A DNA stretch of 64,000 bases from Actinopolyspora biskrensis (lineage in GTDB: Bacteria > Actinomycetota > Actinomycetes > Mycobacteriales > Pseudonocardiaceae), in assembly GCF_013408175.1 (NCBI RefSeq), contig NZ_JACBYW010000001.1, positions 806,001 to 870,000 on the forward strand, read 5' to 3'. Below are positions 30,115 to 39,178 of this stretch, one piece after another. The position numbers and the translations under genes were made by a program. A model generated the notes under the pieces. It saw only the letters and a program-made list of their open reading frames with translations, did not search any database and had not been told where the DNA came from. Numbering within the stretch: position 1 is the stretch's first letter; the number at the start of each line of letters is the position of its first letter.

Positions 30115-31437
30115 ATGAATTTACCCGGCGCCACAGAAACGATGCGGTACCGGGCTTACGGCCCTCGCCATTTGAGCGAGATAGCCAGCCGCTTCTCGCT
30201 GGACGCTGAATTCTTGCGCAACGCTCAACTGGTCTGCCGCGTAATTCCTTTCCGTGTCAACGAATACGTCTTGTCGGAGATGATCGACTGGGACGCTGTG
30301 CCGGACGATCCGATGTTCCAGATGCTCTTCCCGCAACCAGGAATGCTGTCGGACGCAGACGTCCAGCGGCTCGAGGAGGCAGTAGCCGACGGGAAGCGGG
30401 CCGAACGCGACACAGTACGGCAGATTCAGGCGCGACTCAACCCTCATCCCTCCGGTCAGCGGGAGTTCAATGTTCCTCTGCTGGGAGGCGAGTCGACCTC
30501 GGGACTACAACACAAGTATCGCGAGACGATCTTGTATTTCCCGCAGCAGGGTCAGACGTGTCATGCGTACTGCACCTACTGCTTCCGCTGGGCTCAGTTC
30601 GTCGGCGACTCAGAAATCCGCTTCGCCGCGGTAGAACCATCGCAGCTCGTCGCATATCTCGCAGATCATCCCGAGGTCGAGGATGTCCTCGTCACCGGTG
30701 GCGACCCTATGATGATGAGCACCGAGAGGCTCAGGGAGCACATCGAGCCACTCCTGAGCGTGCCCACAGTGCGATGTATCCGAATAGGTACCAAAGCGCT
30801 CGCTTACTGGCCGTACCGTTTTGTAGACGACGAGGACGCCGACGACCTCCTGCGCCTGTTCGAGCGGGTGATCGACTCGGGTCGGAACCTGGCGGTCATG
30901 GCCCATGTCAGTCATGGCCGTGAGTTGGGTACCGATGTGGTGCGCGAAGCGGTTTCGCGTCTCCGCGCGACCGGCGCGTTGATCTTCTGCCAGGCACCAC
31001 TCGTCGCTCGGGTCAACGACGCCCCGTCAGTATGGAGCGATATGTGGCGTGCTCAACTCGCCATGGGCGCACTGCCCTACTACATGTTCGTCGAGCGAGA
31101 TACGGGGCCGCATGACTATTTTAAGGTACCACTGTCCGATGCGGTAGCAATCTTTCAGACGGCCTATTCGAGTCTTCCCGGTCTCGCACGTACCGTACGT
31201 GGTCCGGTCATGTCGACGACGCCAGGCAAGATCGTGATCGATGGCGTAGAGCAGTCGCCTGACGGCCGCTTCTTTCGGATGAGGTTCCTCCAGGCCAGGA
31301 ATGCCGGCCTTGTGGGCAGGCCTTTCCGCGCCCCCTTCTCGGAGCACGCTTCCTGGCTGAGCGAGATAGGACCGCTGACGGCCGACACACCGGACGACAT
31401 CGCGAAGGCCGTCCGAAGCGCTGGAGAGTCGCAGTGA
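30115..31437 (+). CDS. KamA-like radical-SAM amino acid 2,3-aminomutase
   Basis: 440 residues. The radical-SAM cluster motif CxxxCxxC is C-H-A-Y-C-T-Y-C (Cys149, Cys153, Cys156), followed by F-R-W. The surrounding frame, H-K-Y-R-E-T-I-L-Y-F before and V-L-V-T-G-G-D-P-M-M after, and P-G-K-I-V-I-D-G with Lys372 as a probable PLP lysine, are the layout of lysine 2,3-aminomutase (KamA) relatives, which move an amino group from C2 to C3 and so make beta-amino acids. The loop near Lys372 is T-T-P-G-K rather than the KamA P-G-G-G-G-K, so the substrate may not be lysine. It overlaps the aminotransferase gene by 4 bp. A role supplying a beta-amino-acid or keto precursor for the NRPS is inferred. ATG at 30115 has an AGGGAGG site. 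Confidence 0.8.
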   Translation: MNLPGATETMRYRAYGPRHLSEIASRFSLDAEFLRNAQLVCRVIPFRVNEYVLSEMIDWDAVPDDPMFQMLFPQPGMLSDADVQRLEEAVADGKRAERDTVRQIQARLNPHPSGQREFNVPLLGGESTSGLQHKYRETILYFPQQGQTCHAYCTYCFRWAQFVGDSEIRFAAVEPSQLVAYLADHPEVEDVLVTGGDPMMMSTERLREHIEPLLSVPTVRCIRIGTKALAYWPYRFVDDEDADDLLRLFERVIDSGRNLAVMAHVSHGRELGTDVVREAVSRLRATGALIFCQAPLVARVNDAPSVWSDMWRAQLAMGALPYYMFVERDTGPHDYFKVPLSDAVAIFQTAYSSLPGLARTVRGPVMSTTPGKIVIDGVEQSPDGRFFRMRFLQARNAGLVGRPFRAPFSEHASWLSEIGPLTADTPDDIAKAVRSAGESQ

Positions 31438-32693
31438 CCACGCGTCCCGTTTCACCCAACCTCGCGCTCGATGAGGTCGTCGCGCAGAGGCGCGCGAGGG
31501 GCGAAACGATCGCTCACTTCGGCTTCGGAGAATCACGCCTTCCGGTCTTCCCGCAACTGGCTCTCAGACTCGCCGCTGGCGTTCACCGCAGCGCTTACGG
31601 CCCGGTGGCTGGTGATCCGACAGTCCGCGCCGCCGTGGCGGGCTACTTCGGTCGCCGCCGAGTCCCCACCGAACCCGACCAGGTGGTCCTGGCACCGGGC
31701 AGTAAAGCATTGCTGCTGGCTTTGCAAATCGTCGTACCAGGTCACGTAGTGTTGCCCCGACCGAGTTGGGTTACCTACGCGCCGCAAGCCCGTCTCGCCC
31801 GCAAGCCGGTCCACGTGGTGCCGATCGCGACAGATCACGGCGGGGTGCCGGATCCGGCCCTGCTCCGGCGCGCCGTCGCCGGGGCCCAGGGACAAGGCTT
31901 GATCGTACTCACCATTCCCGACAACCCAACGGGTACGACGGCCTCACCCGAGCTCGTCCGCCGGATCTGCGCGATCGCGGAGGAGAAGGACCTGCTGATC
32001 GTCAGCGACGAGATCTACCGCGACCTGCGGCATCATCCCGACGTGCCTTTCCTCAGCCCAGCCGAAGTCGCTCCGGAGCGGACCGTGGTGCTCACGGGGT
32101 TGAGTAAGAGCATGGCCCTCGGCGGGTGGCGGATCGGCGCGGCGAGGTTTCCCGCCGCCGGACGCTGGCGGTCGTTGCGCGATGCGGTCCTATCGATTGC
32201 CAGTGAGATGTGGTCGGCGCTGGCGGGCCCCATGCAGGAGGTCGCCGAGTACGCTTTCTCCGAGCCACCGGAGCTGCGAACGCGAGTGGCGGAAGACGCG
32301 AGGCTGCATGCCGCAGTCGCAAGCGCAGTACATCGGTTGCTGATCGAAGCCGGCGCGACCAACAGCCGGCCGACCGGCGGGTTTTATTGTTACCCCGATT
32401 TCGAGAGCCTCCGTGCACCGATGGCTGACCTCGGCATCAGGAACTCGGCTCAGCTGCAACAACACCTGTTGGAGGAACACGGAGTCGCGGTCCTGTCGGG
32501 TCACCATTTCGGTGATGATTCCCAGGCACTGAGGTTTCGTGTCGCTACCAGCATGGTCTACGGCGACAGCGAAGAGGAACAGATGCAAGCTTTGCAGAGT
32601 CGCGACCCCGCTGGCCTGCCCCATATCCGGAGACAGCTGGACACGCTCGCCGCTGCTCTGGCCAATTTGAGCGGGCGGTGGCGCCGACCTTGA
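31434..32693 (+). CDS. Class I/II PLP aminotransferase
   Basis: 419 residues of fold-type I aminotransferase. N-terminal substrate arm H-F-G-F-G-E-S, then S-A-Y-G-P-V-A-G-D, P-D-N-P-T-G-T, V-S-D-E-I-Y-R-D-L and the PLP lysine T-G-L-S-K-S-M (Lys225), then G-G-W-R-I-G. The GTG start overlaps the stop of the aminomutase gene by 4 bp, so the two act together. It may transaminate the aminomutase product or a keto acid formed by the DpgC-like enzyme; HpgT, which makes hydroxyphenylglycines, is of the same fold but the sequence does not settle this. Confidence 0.88.
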   Translation: MTTRPVSPNLALDEVVAQRRARGETIAHFGFGESRLPVFPQLALRLAAGVHRSAYGPVAGDPTVRAAVAGYFGRRRVPTEPDQVVLAPGSKALLLALQIVVPGHVVLPRPSWVTYAPQARLARKPVHVVPIATDHGGVPDPALLRRAVAGAQGQGLIVLTIPDNPTGTTASPELVRRICAIAEEKDLLIVSDEIYRDLRHHPDVPFLSPAEVAPERTVVLTGLSKSMALGGWRIGAARFPAAGRWRSLRDAVLSIASEMWSALAGPMQEVAEYAFSEPPELRTRVAEDARLHAAVASAVHRLLIEAGATNSRPTGGFYCYPDFESLRAPMADLGIRNSAQLQQHLLEEHGVAVLSGHHFGDDSQALRFRVATSMVYGDSEEEQMQALQSRDPAGLPHIRRQLDTLAAALANLSGRWRRP

Positions 32694-32924
32694 AGTCGGA
32701 CGGCGCGCGAATGGCTGCGAGCAGCGTTCACCGTCGCGATGTCCGGTCGGGCTGTGGTGCTTTGTGGACGGTGGCCGCTGCGATGTTGGTATGGCCAGCC
32801 AGGCGGAGAGTGCCGATGGCGGGTTGCGCGGACTGGCCATCGTGCGGGGCATGGTCGTGCGCCACGGCAAACAGCTCGCGGACATCACGTCGACGTCCGG
32901 ACGTGGTCTAGGCAGTGTTCGGTG

Positions 32925-33041
32925 ATCTTGTGGTGAGCTCGTGGAGGCAGGTGCGTATGCTGGCCACGGTCGGCTGCCCTGGTAGGTGCAGTCGCGTTTG
33001 TCGTAGCGAGTGGCCGCGGAACGGCATTGCTTGTGCTTGTT
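32925..33041 (-). pseudogene. IS5-type transposase C-terminal relic
   Basis: The minus strand reads N-K-H-K-Q-C-R-S-A-A-T-R-Y-D-K-R-D-C-T-Y-Q-G, the typical end of IS5-family transposases (C-R-x-x-A-T-R-Y-D-K). The following T-V-A-S-I-R-T-C-L-H-E-L continues in another frame, so the piece is frameshifted as well as truncated. It lies just beyond the aminotransferase and marks the right edge of the NRPS cluster, as the other transposase relic marks the left. Confidence 0.65.
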
Positions 33042-33293
33042 TCGGACTGTCCGAAGTGGCGCACCTTGCCGACCTCGACCAGCTCGCACACCGCCCCGGC
33101 AACCGCCCACGACGACCCGAGCGGAAAGCGCCGGTGAGTTCCCGCCGCACCTCGCGGAGTCCTGAGCACGGGGAGCGGAAGGCGTCTCCGGGGCGTGGAC
33201 GGACCCGCATCAGACAATCAGACATCCTGATGAATTGAGTCTCGAGGCGAGTTGTTCCATCCGGAGCGGAGCGCGCCCGGGGCGGGTGACACG

Positions 33294-33815
33294 ATGACCC
33301 GCGTGACCGACCACGCCGAGGACGACGACGGCCCCGGCGCGTCCGATGCCGACGCGCCGTTGACGCTGTACCTGGTCAAGCGGCTCGAGATGGTCGTGCG
33401 GGCGCTCATGGACGACGCGCTGCGCCCGCACGGCCTGACCACGCTGCAGTACACCGCGCTGACCGTGCTGGAACGGCGCGGGGAACTGTCCTCGGCCCAG
33501 CTCGCGCGGCGCTCGTTCGTGACTCCGCAGACCATGCACGAGATGGTGCGGTGGTTGGAGCGGCGCGAGCTGGTGCACCGCAGGCGCGACGAGACCAACC
33601 GCCGCGTGCTGCTGATCGGCCTGACCCGGCGCGGCAACGAGCTCGTGACCGCCTGCGCTCCCCTGATCGACGCTCTCGAGCAGCGCGTGCTCGACTCGAT
33701 GAACCCGGGCGAGCGCATGGTGTTCCGGGAGTGTCTCGAGCGCGGCCACGCCGCGCTGACTCCTCTCGTGGACCGCGGTTCCGGATCGGGGGGACCCGCC
33801 GCCGCGGAGTCCTGA
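33294..33815 (+). CDS. MarR-family transcriptional regulator
   Basis: 173 residues with the MarR winged helix: G-L-T-T-L-Q-Y-T-A-L-T-V-L, then L-S-S-A-Q-L-A-R-R-S-F-V-T-P-Q-T-M recognition region, and the wing R-R-D-E-T-N-R-R-V. It precedes, on the same strand, the ech and fcs genes for hydroxycinnamate breakdown, whose usual regulators are MarR proteins responding to cinnamoyl-CoA thioesters. Control of these two genes is inferred from that arrangement. The ATG at 33294 is chosen over the upstream TTG at 33252. Confidence 0.85.
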   Translation: MTRVTDHAEDDDGPGASDADAPLTLYLVKRLEMVVRALMDDALRPHGLTTLQYTALTVLERRGELSSAQLARRSFVTPQTMHEMVRWLERRELVHRRRDETNRRVLLIGLTRRGNELVTACAPLIDALEQRVLDSMNPGERMVFRECLERGHAALTPLVDRGSGSGGPAAAES

Positions 33816-33975
33816 GGCGCCCGCGTCCCGGCCGGCGGCGCAGCCCGAATGGAGTATTGCGGCGTTCCTTTTCCTCTGTGCACTATCAGGGAACCTGATC
33901 AATTCGCTGCTGTCGCAGCGGGGTGCTCGGCCCGCGGGCCCGCCCCGTCCGCTTCCCCGCACGAGGAGCCGCCCT

Positions 33976-34827
33976 GTGACCACCGCGCACGAATCCGCCA
34001 CGGACCGGTACGAGACCGTCACGATCGAGGTCGACGACTCCGGGATCGGCTGGCTCGCGTTCGACCGGCCCGCCAAGCGCAACGCGATGAACCCGACGCT
34101 CAACCGCGAGATGACCCTGGCGCTGGAACGGCTCGAGGCCGACGAGCGGGTCCGCGTGGTGGTGCTGACCGGGAACGGCCAGGCCTGGTCGGCCGGTATG
34201 GACCTCAAGGAGTACTTCCGCGAGGTCGAGCAGGCCCCGCCGCACGTGGAGAACCGGGCCCGCCGGGAGAGCGCGGAGTGGCAGTGGCGACGCCTGATCC
34301 ACTTCGCCAAGCCCACCGTCGCCATGGTCAACGGGTGGTGCTTCGGCGGCGCCTTCACCCCGCTGGTGTGCTGCGACCTGGCCATCGCCGACGAGGACGC
34401 GACGTTCGGGCTGTCCGAGGTCAACTGGGGCATCCCGCCCGGAGGGCTCGTCTCCCGCGCGCTGGCCGAGACCGTGCCCTCGCGGGACGCGCTGTGGTTC
34501 ATCATGACCGGCGAGACCTTCGACGGCCGCCGCGCGGAGCGGATGCGCCTGGTCAACGAGGCCGTGCCCGCCGAGCGGCTGCGCACGCGCACCGTGGAGG
34601 TGGCCACCCGACTGGCGGGGCTGAACACCCACGTGCTGCGCGCGGCCAAGGTCGGCTTCAAGAAGGTCCAGCAGCTCTCCTGGGACCAGGCCGAGGACTA
34701 CCTCTACGCCAAGCTCGACGCCGCCACCGGTCACGATCCGGAGCAGGGCAAGCAGCAGGGTCTCACGCGGTTCCTGGACGAGAAGAGCTACCGGCCGGGG
34801 CTCGGCGCCCACGGGCACGAGGCGTAG
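33976..34827 (+). CDS. ech: Hydroxycinnamoyl-CoA hydratase-lyase (feruloyl-CoA type)
   Basis: 283-residue crotonase-fold enzyme that hydrates feruloyl- or coumaroyl-CoA and cleaves it to the aldehyde (vanillin or 4-hydroxybenzaldehyde) and acetyl-CoA. Diagnostic runs are W-S-A-G-M-D-L-K-E-Y-F-R-E-V, W-Q-W-R, A-K-P-T-V-A-M-V-N-G-W-C-F-G-G, L-S-E-V-N-W-G-I-P-P-G and E-D-Y-L-Y-A-K-L-D, all as in Pseudomonas Ech. GTG start with GAGGAG ahead. Followed by the CoA ligase gene after 86 bp, so the pair forms a catabolic operon. A vanillin dehydrogenase is not seen nearby. Confidence 0.92.
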   Translation: MTTAHESATDRYETVTIEVDDSGIGWLAFDRPAKRNAMNPTLNREMTLALERLEADERVRVVVLTGNGQAWSAGMDLKEYFREVEQAPPHVENRARRESAEWQWRRLIHFAKPTVAMVNGWCFGGAFTPLVCCDLAIADEDATFGLSEVNWGIPPGGLVSRALAETVPSRDALWFIMTGETFDGRRAERMRLVNEAVPAERLRTRTVEVATRLAGLNTHVLRAAKVGFKKVQQLSWDQAEDYLYAKLDAATGHDPEQGKQQGLTRFLDEKSYRPGLGAHGHEA

Positions 34828-34913
34828 CCGCGAGCGCCCCGGAACAGCCCCGCGATCGTGCCGCGGCGGCAGCGCGCACGGGAGGCCGCCGCGGCGGGAG
34901 AGGTGAGACAGGC

Positions 34914-36431
34914 ATGCGCAACCAGGGACTGGGCTCCTGGCCTGCCCGACGCGCTCGCAGCACTCCGGACAGCATCGCCACGGTCCACCGGGGCCGCACC
35001 CGGACCTACGGTGAGTTGTGCGGACGCGTCCACGCGCTGGCCAACGGGCTGCACGGCCGCGGACTCGGCCGCGGTGACCGGATCGCCTACCTCGGCCCGA
35101 ACCACCCGGCGCTGCTGGAGACGCTGTTCGCCGCCGGGGTGCTCGGTGCCGTCTTCGTCCCGCTGAACACCAGGCTGGCCACGGACGAGCTCGCGTTCGT
35201 GCTGGACGAGTCCGGCGCCGGAGTGCTCGTCCACGACCGGCGGCACACCGACACCGCCCGCGCGCTGCGGGAGCGCTTCCCCCGGCTGAAGCTGGTCGCC
35301 GTGGCCGACGACGCGGCGCTCGCCGACGGTTTCGAGGCCCTGATCGCGGCCGCTCCGGCCGAGCCGCGCGACGAACCCGTCGCCGCCGAGGACACGGCGC
35401 TCATCCTCTACACGTCCGGCACCACCGGGCGGCCGAAGGGGGCCCGGATCAGCCACGGCAACGCCGTGTGGAACGCGCTCAACGTGGTGGTGGACGTCGA
35501 CCTCACCAGTACCGAGGTCACCCTGCTCAACGCTCCGCTGTTCCACAGCGCGACGCTGGGGATGACCTGTCTGCCCACTCTGCTCAAGGGCGGGACGGTC
35601 GTGCTGGCGGAGACGTTCGACGTCGAGGCCACCTTCGACCTCATCGAGCAGCGGCGGATCACGCTGGCTTTCGGGGTTCCGACCATGTTCGACGCGTTGA
35701 GCCGTTCTCCACGCTGGTCCGAGGCCGACCTGTCGAGCCTGCGATTCCTGCTGTGCGGCGGGGCGCCGGTTCCCGAGGAACTCATCCGGCGCTACAGCGA
35801 ACGGGGGTTGGCCTTCATGCAGGGCTACGGCATGACCGAGGCCTCGCCCGGGGTGCTGCTGCTGAGCGCCGCCGACAGCACGGACCGGATCGGCTACGCG
35901 GGAAAGCCCGCGTTCTTCAGCGACGTCCGTCTGGAGCGGACGGACGGGACGGTGCCCGCGGTCGGCGAACCCGGCGAGGTGCTCGTCGCGGGGCCCAACG
36001 TCGTGGACGGCTACTGGCGGCGGCCCGCGGAGACCGCCGACTCCTTCACCGAGGACGGCTGGTTCCGCTCCGGCGATGTGGCCACCGTCGACGAAGACGG
36101 GTTTCACCGCATCGTGGACCGGATCAAGGACATGTTCGTCTCCGGCGGGGAGAACGTCTACCCGGCCGAGGTGGAGGCGGTGCTGCACGAGCATTCCGCG
36201 GTCGCGGACGCGGCCGTGGTCGGTGTGCCCGATCCCACGTGGGGCGAGGTGGGCAAGGCCGTTGTCGTCGTCCACCCCGGCGGGCGGGCCGATACCACCG
36301 AGCTCGGCGAGTTCCTCGCGGAGCGGCTCGGCAAGTACAAGGTCCCCAGGAGCATCGGCCTGGTCGACGAGCTGCCGCGCGGTGCCACCGGCAAGGTGGA
36401 CAAGGCCGCGCTCCGGCGGGAGCACACGTGA
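34914..36431 (+). CDS. fcs: Acyl-CoA synthetase, probably feruloyl-CoA synthetase
   Basis: 505-residue ANL-family ligase that activates a carboxylic acid to its CoA thioester via an acyl-AMP. Motifs: L-Y-T-S-G-T-T-G-R-P-K-G-A, Q-G-Y-G-M-T-E-A-S, W-F-R-S-G-D-V, the hinge D-R-I-K-D-M-F-V-S-G-G-E-N-V-Y-P and the catalytic lysine in A-T-G-K-V-D-K. The ATG at 34914 has a GGGAGAGG site. The position after ech makes ferulate/coumarate the likely substrate; by sequence alone it is a medium-to-long acyl-CoA ligase. Confidence 0.85.
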   Translation: MRNQGLGSWPARRARSTPDSIATVHRGRTRTYGELCGRVHALANGLHGRGLGRGDRIAYLGPNHPALLETLFAAGVLGAVFVPLNTRLATDELAFVLDESGAGVLVHDRRHTDTARALRERFPRLKLVAVADDAALADGFEALIAAAPAEPRDEPVAAEDTALILYTSGTTGRPKGARISHGNAVWNALNVVVDVDLTSTEVTLLNAPLFHSATLGMTCLPTLLKGGTVVLAETFDVEATFDLIEQRRITLAFGVPTMFDALSRSPRWSEADLSSLRFLLCGGAPVPEELIRRYSERGLAFMQGYGMTEASPGVLLLSAADSTDRIGYAGKPAFFSDVRLERTDGTVPAVGEPGEVLVAGPNVVDGYWRRPAETADSFTEDGWFRSGDVATVDEDGFHRIVDRIKDMFVSGGENVYPAEVEAVLHEHSAVADAAVVGVPDPTWGEVGKAVVVVHPGGRADTTELGEFLAERLGKYKVPRSIGLVDELPRGATGKVDKAALRREHT

Positions 36432-37095
36432 GGGCGGGCTGCTCGCGGGGCTGCCGGTGGGTGCCGGAGCCGTTGGAACCGCCGGGTGGCCGCACACCCG
36501 CCGGAACCGGGTCCGACGCCGCCGCGTTCGAGTACGTCCGGCCCGCGGCACGCGCGGGTGCGGACCGCGTTCGGCGCTCGGGCAGCGCTCATCGGGTCGG
36601 TTCGTAGCTCAGGTGCGTCGCGGTCGAGGACGCCCGCACGGAGCGCTGCACGAGTCGGTGCGGCGTGCGGTGGCGCAGCAGCGGAGCACCGTTGTGCGAG
36701 CGGGCGTCGTCGGCCGGGGCCGTCGAGTCCCGCACCGGTGAGCACGACTCACCAGTGCCGACTCCCGGTCCGCCGCGGCTCCTCGATCCGCTCCCGGTTC
36801 GGGTGAGCGCGGGGGGTGCGGGTATGCTGCTGTGACGATCTTCGCGGCGTGTGTGGTCTACCTGCGCACACGTGTTCTCGTCTTCTCCGCACGTCCGAAC
36901 CCCGGCCGACAGGGCGGCGGCCTCATCGTGCGCCGAAAGCGGTGGTTGGCGCGGGCGTGCCGCGGGCTTCGGCGCCGCCGCGCCGAGGTAGCCGCCGATT
37001 CCACCAGCAATCCGACCGGAAATCATCAGTCGAACATCGCGGTCGTAGCACGGTCATCGGCACCGTGGAGCGACAGCGCGGAAAGGATGTGGCCA
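36432..37095. other. Gene-free 0.66-kb stretch
   Basis: No convincing gene on either strand. Frames here are extensions or antisense of neighbours. The right end must carry the promoter of the gene at 37096. Confidence 0.4.
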
Positions 37096-37833
37096 GTGAG
37101 CCTTCGTTTCGAGGAACTCGATTGGCGCGCGACGCCACTCGGTCTGATCAGCCTGCGTCGTCGCCGGGACCGCTCGCTGGACCAGGACGTGTACGAGATC
37201 AAGCTGGACGAGGAGTTCCTCATGTCCAGCCTGTTCACCGTGGCGGAGATCGAGCTCGCGCGGCTCGGGCTCGCCGCCTCGTCCGCCGCCGATCTCGATG
37301 TCGTCGTCGGCGGGCTCGGACTCGGTTACACCGCGCACGCCGCTCTCGAGGATCCGCGGGTGCGTTCGCTGCACGTGGTGGAGTCCCTCGGTGAGGTCAT
37401 CGAGTGGCACCGTCGCGGTCTGCTGCCGCTGGGGGCGGAGCTGACCTCGGACCCGCGGGTCCGTCCGGTGCACGGGGACTTCTTCGCGATGGCCGGTTCC
37501 GACGCGGGCTTCGACCCCGAGGTGCCGCAGCGGCGCTTCCACGCCGTCCTGCTCGACATCGATCATTCGCCGACGCACGTGCTGGACCCGAGCCACGCCT
37601 GGCTCTACGAGGTCGAAGGCCTGCGTCGGCTCGCCGGGCACCTCCATCCGGGCGGAGTGTTCGCGCTGTGGTCGGACGATCCGCCGCAGGAGGAGGTCAT
37701 CGCGGCCCTGGCGGAGGTGTTCGCCGTGGTGCGGGCGCACGTCGTCACGTTCGACAACCCCTACACCCGTGGCACGTCCAGCAACACCGTCTACACGGCC
37801 GTGCTGGAAAGCACCGAGGCGGACCGCGCCTGA
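37096..37833 (+). CDS. Spermidine-synthase-like protein
   Basis: 245 residues with the Rossmann-type core of the polyamine aminopropyltransferase/spermidine synthase superfamily: V-V-V-G-G-L-G-L-G-Y-T-A for cofactor binding, V-V-E-S-L-G-E-V-I-E-W-H as the acidic second strand, F-H-A-V-L-L-D-I-D-H-S-P-T-H-V-L and G-G-V-F-A-L-W-S-D-D. Such stand-alone actinobacterial proteins are often not true polyamine makers. The GTG at 37096 (9 bp after AAAGGA) is preferred to the ATG at 37087. It is followed by a methyltransferase gene on the same strand 128 bp on. Confidence 0.75.
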   Translation: MSLRFEELDWRATPLGLISLRRRRDRSLDQDVYEIKLDEEFLMSSLFTVAEIELARLGLAASSAADLDVVVGGLGLGYTAHAALEDPRVRSLHVVESLGEVIEWHRRGLLPLGAELTSDPRVRPVHGDFFAMAGSDAGFDPEVPQRRFHAVLLDIDHSPTHVLDPSHAWLYEVEGLRRLAGHLHPGGVFALWSDDPPQEEVIAALAEVFAVVRAHVVTFDNPYTRGTSSNTVYTAVLESTEADRA

Positions 37834-37961
37834 GGACGAGCGCCCGTCTCCGCTTCGCCGCGAGTCTCCGGCTGTGTCCGGATTCGGGGTGGTCTCGCCG
37901 GCCGGTGGGTGGTTCCGTGTGAGGCGGGGCGTCGACCGCGTCGGTCCCGCCGCGGCGCGTC

Positions 37962-38606
37962 ATGGGAGGGGAGTGGACCTTGCGTACGACCACCAACGCC
38001 GGTGTGCGCCGGTTCTTCGACAAAGTCGCCGACCGTTACGACCGTCAGATCGGCATGTGCGAGCGGTTTCTGTTTCCCGGTGGTCGGCGGTGGGCCGTCG
38101 GTCACGCTCGTGGCCGGGTCGTCGAGATCGCGGTGGGCACCGGGTTGAACCTGCCGTTGTATCCGGAGGACGTCACCGTCGTCGGGGTCGAGCTGTCCGA
38201 GCGGATGCTGTGGCTGGCGCGGGAGCGCGTCGTCACCGAGGCGCTCGCCGATCGGGTCGAGCTGTACCAGGGGGACGTTCAGGAGCTGGACCTCCCGGAA
38301 GCCAGTGCTGACACCGTGGTGTCGACCTTCACGATCTGCACCATCCCGGATCCGGTCGCCGCGCTGCGCGAGGCTCACCGCGTGCTGCGTCCCGGGGGAC
38401 GTTGTGTGCTGGTCGAGCACGGGCCGTCGGACAACGCGGTCGTGCGCGCGGGGATGCGGATGGCCGAGCACGGGACCACTCGTTTCCTGGCCGACCATCT
38501 CACGCGTGATCCGGTTGAGTTGCTGGAGCAGGCGGGGTTCCGGGTCGCTTCCGTGTCGCGGGCCAAGGCCGGTGTCGCCTTCCACGTGCTCGCCGATCGG
38601 CCGTGA
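37962..38606 (+). CDS. Class I SAM-dependent methyltransferase
   Basis: 214 residues. The SAM site V-V-E-I-A-V-G-T-G-L-N-L is motif I, then V-V-G-V-E-L-S-E-R-M (acidic loop), G-D-V-Q-E-L-D-L-P and the motif V-V-S-T-F-T-I-C-T-I-P-D, then L-R-P-G-G-R-C-V-L-V-E-H-G. This is the UbiE/phospholipid N-methyltransferase type; substrate unknown. A TTG at 37980 with AGGGGAG ahead is a possible alternative start. A clear terminator follows at 38707. Confidence 0.82.
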   Translation: MGGEWTLRTTTNAGVRRFFDKVADRYDRQIGMCERFLFPGGRRWAVGHARGRVVEIAVGTGLNLPLYPEDVTVVGVELSERMLWLARERVVTEALADRVELYQGDVQELDLPEASADTVVSTFTICTIPDPVAALREAHRVLRPGGRCVLVEHGPSDNAVVRAGMRMAEHGTTRFLADHLTRDPVELLEQAGFRVASVSRAKAGVAFHVLADRP

Positions 38607-38706
38607 CGGCGTGGTGCTCCTGCGGTGCTCGTGTGCCGGTGGTTTCTCGAGGGCGCATCGGATCCCGAGCGGCGCAACCGCGGCCGACCCCGGGAGCTGA
38701 GCCGCT

Positions 38707-38741
38707 CACGAGGCCTCTACCCCCAGTGGAGAGGCCTCGTG
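38707..38741. terminator. Hairpin terminator
   Basis: Perfect 12-bp stem CACGAGGCCTCT (38707-38718) with AGAGGCCTCGTG (38730-38741), loop 11 nt, downstream of the methyltransferase gene. Confidence 0.65.
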
Positions 38742-39178
38742 GAGCCGAGCTCGGATGAGCGCCACGTCGCGCCCGACCGCTTCGCCGGAACGGCTCCGGC
38801 GGAGGCGGTTTCCACGAGGGTGAGCGGTTCTGGACAGCCGGATGCGCTCTGTCCGCCACAGCAGGCCCGTTGCGAAGTCCTGCCGGCTGGCCGGCTCGAA
38901 CGAGTGGCTCTGCGGCCGGTTGCGCATGACCGCATGCCCTGGCCGGGGTGGCCTCGGCCGGGGTGATCGGTCAAGGATCTCGTTCAGCGCGGCCTCGGTT
39001 CCAAGCTCATCCCCCTTCCTCGCTACACCTGACGCAGGCTGTGGGCAGCTCATCGTGTCAGATATTCTTGACGCACTTGGGAACATACGGCCGGATGCAT
39101 CAGTTGTCAAATATCAGCGACAGTGATGTTGTGGATGTTTGACGTGGATGCGGCTGGGGGACCGATTGGAGGCTCGGC
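38742..39178. other. Upstream region of the XRE/protease operon
   Basis: No convincing gene. The last 130 bp is A/T-richer and holds two related words, TGTCAGATATTC (about 39056) and TGTCAAATATCA (about 39104), plausible operator or promoter elements for the XRE gene at 39179. Confidence 0.4.

Noticed and set aside
33849-36431. Single 860-codon frame spanning ech and fcs
   Set aside because: The first 355 codons are the wrong frame of ech; fcs starts at 34914 behind its own ribosome site.
36600-36680. tRNA-like start (GGTTCGTAGCTCAGGT) near 36600
   Set aside because: No T-loop GGTTCGAATCC-type sequence or acceptor-stem pairing at the right distance.
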